Positions 4,547 through 6,401 of a stretch of DNA of 6,401 bases are shown here, piece by piece. The DNA is taken from the NCBI GenBank assembly GCA_018897395.1, contig JAHIKV010000146.1, positions 1 to 6,401 of the forward strand, in the 5' to 3' direction. The notes under the pieces are model-generated. The model was not told the DNA's origin and did no database searches. It was given only the letters and a program-made list of their open reading frames with translations. The position numbers and the translations under genes were made by a program. The stretch comes from Planctomycetota bacterium. Its GTDB lineage: Bacteria; Planctomycetota; Planctomycetia; Pirellulales; Thermoguttaceae. Positions within the stretch are counted from its first letter, which is position 1; each line of letters opens with the position of its first letter.

Positions 4547-5512
4547 ATGCGAGTCCTCTCCGGCATCCAACCCACCGGTCGGTTCCACTGGGGCAACTAT
4601 TTCGGCGCGATCCGGCAGTACATCGAACTGCAAGGCGAGCCGGAGGGGGCCTACTATTTTCTCGCCAACCTGCACGCGCTGACCACGGTCCGCGACCGGG
4701 AGGTTTTGGCCCAAAACACCTTCGACGCAGCGGTGGACCTGTTGGCGCTGGGGCTGGACCCGAATCGGGCCACGCTCTTCGTGCAGTCCGACGTGCATGA
4801 GGTCCCCGAGCTTTGCTGGCTGCTGATGACCGGCGCGCCGATGGGCCTGCTCGAGCGGTGCCACGCCTACAAGGACAAGACGGCCAAGGGTTTGCCGGCC
4901 AGCGCCGGACTGTTCGCCTATCCCGTGCTGATGGCGGCCGACATTCTGGCCTTCGACTCCGATTGGGTGCCGGTCGGCGAGGACCAGGTGCAACACATCG
5001 AGGTCTGCCGCGATCTGGCCGCAAGTTTCAACCATCACTACGGCGAGACCTTCGTGATGCCGAAGGCGAAACTGCTGGATTCTTCCGCCCGAGTGCCGGG
5101 CGCCGACGGCGAGAAGATGTCCAAGAGCTACGGCAACACGCTTGACGTGTTCGAGGAGCCGAAGACGCTGCGGAAGCAGATCATGCGGATCGTGACCGAC
5201 TCGCGCCCGATGGAGCAGCCGAAGCCGCCGGAGACGGACCATCTGTTTCTGCTCTTCTCGTTGTTTGCCGACGACCGGCGGCGTGAAGAGATGGCGGCCG
5301 TGTATCGGCGCGGCGGATTCGGCTACGGCGAGGTGAAGAAGGCGTTGGCCGACGCGGCGGTGGAGTATTTCGCCGAGGCGCGTGATCGACGCCGCGAGTT
5401 GGAGTCCCGCCCGGAGCGGGTCCGCGAGATTCTCGGCGACGGCGCCGCGGCCGCGCGGAAAAAGGCGACGGAAGTGCTGCTCCGCGTTCAGCGCGCATGC
5501 GGGGTGAAGTAA
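4547..5512 (+). CDS. trpS: Tryptophanyl-tRNA synthetase
   Basis: A 321-residue class I aminoacyl-tRNA synthetase that charges tRNA-Trp in the cytoplasm; the length is normal for bacterial TrpS. The N-terminus MRVLSGIQPTG is typical. The HIGH-type signature is HWGN (14-17) within PTGRFHWGNYFGA. The active-site region has NLHALTT (41-47), YPVLMAADIL (125-134) and VPVGEDQVQHIE (141-152). KMSKS is intact at 190-194 in GEKMSKSYGN. The C-terminal helical part (about 205-321) contains EEPKTLRKQI and ends RACGVK. ATG 4547 is the only sensible start, because the frame is closed by TGA at 4529-4531. There is no recognisable Shine-Dalgarno; a heptamer array occupies that position. No separate promoter was found, so read-through from pyrD is possible. 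Confidence 0.96.
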   Translation: MRVLSGIQPTGRFHWGNYFGAIRQYIELQGEPEGAYYFLANLHALTTVRDREVLAQNTFDAAVDLLALGLDPNRATLFVQSDVHEVPELCWLLMTGAPMGLLERCHAYKDKTAKGLPASAGLFAYPVLMAADILAFDSDWVPVGEDQVQHIEVCRDLAASFNHHYGETFVMPKAKLLDSSARVPGADGEKMSKSYGNTLDVFEEPKTLRKQIMRIVTDSRPMEQPKPPETDHLFLLFSLFADDRRREEMAAVYRRGGFGYGEVKKALADAAVEYFAEARDRRRELESRPERVREILGDGAAAARKKATEVLLRVQRACGVK

Positions 5513-5552
5513 TAACATAAAGCCGCGCTGTGGTGGTCACGCCAGGCACTTC

Positions 5553-5939
5553 TCACCAGCATCGAGGTATCGAATACCGGTCGAAAATGGTGTCCGCACT
5601 CACCACGGACATTTTTTCCGTCATGCACTGTGCCGCCAGAATGCGGTCGAATGGATCACGATGATGGAACGGGAGGCGTATTGTCTCGGCAAAATGGCTG
5701 ATGCGGAGCGGCAATAACGAGAAACCGTTCGACTCCAACTGTGCCGGAATCAGAACTTCAAATGGTTGTTGAAATTCGAGCCTGCCAAGGCTGAATTTGA
5801 TGGCTATTTCCCAAAGGCTTGCGACGCTGACACATTTGGCATTTGCTTGAGCTTCGATCTCGCTTCTGGCTGTCGCACTGAGCTTGGGACTCCCCTCGAT
5901 GAACCAAAGGAAGGCATGGGTGTCGAGCAGCAAGTTCAT
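5553..5939 (-). CDS. vapC: VapC-type PIN-domain ribonuclease toxin
   Basis: A 128-residue protein beginning MNLLLDTHAFLW, the classic start of PIN-domain toxins. The expected acidic metal-binding residues are present: Asp6 (LLDTH), Glu44 (SLWEIAIK), Asp98 with Asp95 nearby (HHRDPFDRILAAQ) and Asp116 (SADTIFDRY). Such toxins are Mg-dependent RNases held inactive by the partner antitoxin. The wording SLWEIAIK and RDPFDRILAAQ resembles the VapC subgroup that pairs with Phd-type antitoxins. Its ATG overlaps the antitoxin stop (ATGA, 5936-5939), implying translational coupling. The gene converges on trpS with a 40-bp gap and no obvious terminator. Local G+C is low: 26 of 60 bases at 5761-5820, against 39 of 60 at 5161-5220 in trpS. 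This is consistent with acquisition. All catalytic residues are intact, so it is probably functional. Confidence 0.92.
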   Translation of the reverse strand: MNLLLDTHAFLWFIEGSPKLSATARSEIEAQANAKCVSVASLWEIAIKFSLGRLEFQQPFEVLIPAQLESNGFSLLPLRISHFAETIRLPFHHRDPFDRILAAQCMTEKMSVVSADTIFDRYSIPRCW

Positions 5940-6163
5940 TCCATGTATTCCCGAAAATCATCGAGCGGGGCGTCGAAATCCTCCGACGACTTAATCAGGC
6001 CCTTGGCGCTGCCGAAGGTGGGCTTCGGGGCGGCGCGATTCACGGGCACCAACTCGGCAACGGGAACCTGGTCCCTGGTAATGAGAACGTGTTCTCCATG
6101 CGCAACCACGTCGATGAGTTGCGGAAGTGAGTGTTGGGCCTCTTCCATAGCCACGGTCGTCAT
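5936..6163 (-). CDS. Phd/YefM-family antitoxin
   Basis: A 75-residue antitoxin partner of the adjacent VapC. The N-terminal part MTTVAMEEAQHSLPQLIDVV and the segment GEHVLITRDQVPVAELVPV (23-41) match the Phd/YefM DNA-binding dimer fold. The acidic, less ordered C-terminus (SSEDFDAPLDDFREYME) is the expected toxin-wrapping part. ATG 6163 has a clear GAGGGG site six bases upstream. A longer in-frame version would start at TTG 6220, but that TTG is part of the probable promoter and the added residues do not resemble the family. Antitoxins of this type usually repress their own operon; a possible operator half-site pair, GCAT and ATGC (6198-6201, 6208-6211), lies in the promoter. Overlap with vapC is 4 bp. 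Confidence 0.9.
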   Translation of the reverse strand: MTTVAMEEAQHSLPQLIDVVAHGEHVLITRDQVPVAELVPVNRAAPKPTFGSAKGLIKSSEDFDAPLDDFREYME

Positions 6164-6191
6164 GTCTACCCCCTCAGATAAGTTTCCCTTG

Positions 6192-6220
6192 ATAGTGGCA
6201 TATTCACATGCTTTCGTCAA
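6192..6220 (-). promoter_or_regulatory. Candidate promoter of the toxin-antitoxin operon
   Basis: On the minus strand TTGACG (6220-6215, 5/6 match) is followed after 17 bases by CACTAT (6197-6192, only 3/6). It sits just after the upstream terminator and before the antitoxin ribosome binding site. The small inverted repeat GCAT, six bases, ATGC (6198-6211) lies between the boxes and could be an autoregulatory operator. The -10 element is weak. Confidence 0.35.
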
Positions 6221-6225
6221 GGCGC

Positions 6226-6257
6226 AAAAAAAGGGGCGGCAGATCGACTGCCGCCCC
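6226..6257 (-). terminator. Intrinsic terminator for the gene at the right edge
   Basis: On the minus strand a perfect 10-bp GC-rich stem (GGGGCGGCAG, 6257-6248, wait-free pairing with CTGCCGCCCC as read at 6242-6233, loop TCGAT) is followed at once by seven T (6232-6226). On the plus strand the arms are GGGGCGGCAG at 6233-6242 and CTGCCGCCCC at 6248-6257. This is a textbook rho-independent terminator. It ends the minus-strand transcript entering from the right edge and insulates the toxin-antitoxin operon that starts just below it. Confidence 0.88.
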
Positions 6258-6275
6258 CGATGTTGCGGTTGGCGT

Positions 6276-6293
6276 GTTATGCTAAAGCATAAC
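6276..6293. repeat. GTTATGC hairpin, copy 2
   Basis: GTTATGC (6276-6282), loop TAAA, GCATAAC (6287-6293). The stem is identical to that at 3403-3420 but the loop differs. It lies in the 3' untranslated part of the right-edge gene, just before its terminator. Confidence 0.7.
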
Positions 6294-6324
6294 CTACGTT
6301 TCTATGGTTCGACCGATTTTTTCA

Positions 6325-6401
6325 CTACTTTTCGTCGATCGGAATGCCGTCGGCCATGCTGCCCATCAGAGCAAAGATAGTAGCGTCCATCGAGTCGGAC
6401 A
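6325..6401 (-). CDS. C-terminal end of a minus-strand protein, possibly DUF1559-type (partial)
   Basis: The minus frame is open from the right edge to TAG at 6327-6325. The visible 24 residues begin SDSMDATIFALMGSMADG and end IPIDEK. A strong terminator follows about 65 bases downstream, which supports a real gene end. The pattern SDS-D-F-A-MG-DG resembles, from memory, the tail of DUF1559 prepilin-like (H-X9-DG) proteins, which are very numerous in planctomycetes. With only 24 residues this family suggestion is tentative, and no function can be assigned. Confidence 0.5.
   Translation of the reverse strand, partial: SDSMDATIFALMGSMADGIPIDEK

Noticed and set aside
4484..5518. 344-codon minus-strand open frame over trpS
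   Set aside because: The plus strand encodes a complete TrpS with HWGN and KMSKS. The antisense frame has no recognisable domain and its end is translated ACTGACC repeat.
5513..5552. Terminator between trpS and vapC
   Set aside because: No stable stem followed by a T-tract can be seen in the 40-bp gap.
5766..6380. 204-codon plus-strand open frame at the right end
   Set aside because: It runs antisense through vapC, the antitoxin, a terminator and the right-edge gene; all of these are better supported.

Overview
The window most likely comes from a high-G+C planctomycete. This is inferred from gene content and from the style of the non-coding repeats, not from a database match. It holds six complete protein genes and two genes cut by the window edges. 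Almost every gap between them carries a palindromic or tandem repeat.

Left third (1-1944, minus strand): most of a BamA/Omp85-type outer-membrane assembly protein. It has a signal peptide, a Pro/Ala-rich linker, five POTRA-like modules and then a linker. The beta-barrel lies beyond the left edge. Two tandem repeat arrays sit in frame in the linker: three copies of a 21-bp unit and five copies of an 18-bp unit. Each array ends in a 9-bp hairpin, and these resemble palindromic repeats found in an intergenic region of the same window.

Middle left (1945-3274): a divergent intergenic region of about 570 bp contains an inverted pair of GTAG-headed palindromes (REP/BIME-like). It ends in a good sigma70-type promoter for an HU/IHF-family DNA-binding protein. 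A 72-residue putative lipoprotein follows 31 bp later and is probably co-transcribed.

Middle right (3275-5512): a long inverted repeat and a UUCG-capped hairpin precede a promoter and pyrD (class 1B-like dihydroorotate dehydrogenase). Two different 7-bp tandem repeats and another hairpin fill the pyrD end and the pyrD-trpS gap. trpS (tryptophanyl-tRNA synthetase) begins directly at the end of the second array, with no visible Shine-Dalgarno.

Right end (5513-6401, minus strand): a two-gene toxin-antitoxin module (Phd/YefM-type antitoxin and PIN-domain VapC toxin, 4-bp overlap) of visibly lower G+C. Upstream of it are a strong minus-strand intrinsic terminator and the last 24 codons of another minus-strand gene, possibly of the DUF1559 prepilin-like family.

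The genes are housekeeping (envelope assembly, nucleoid, pyrimidine synthesis, translation) plus one TA cassette, and they do not form a single pathway. The most unusual content is the repeat population, especially its in-frame presence in the BamA-like gene.
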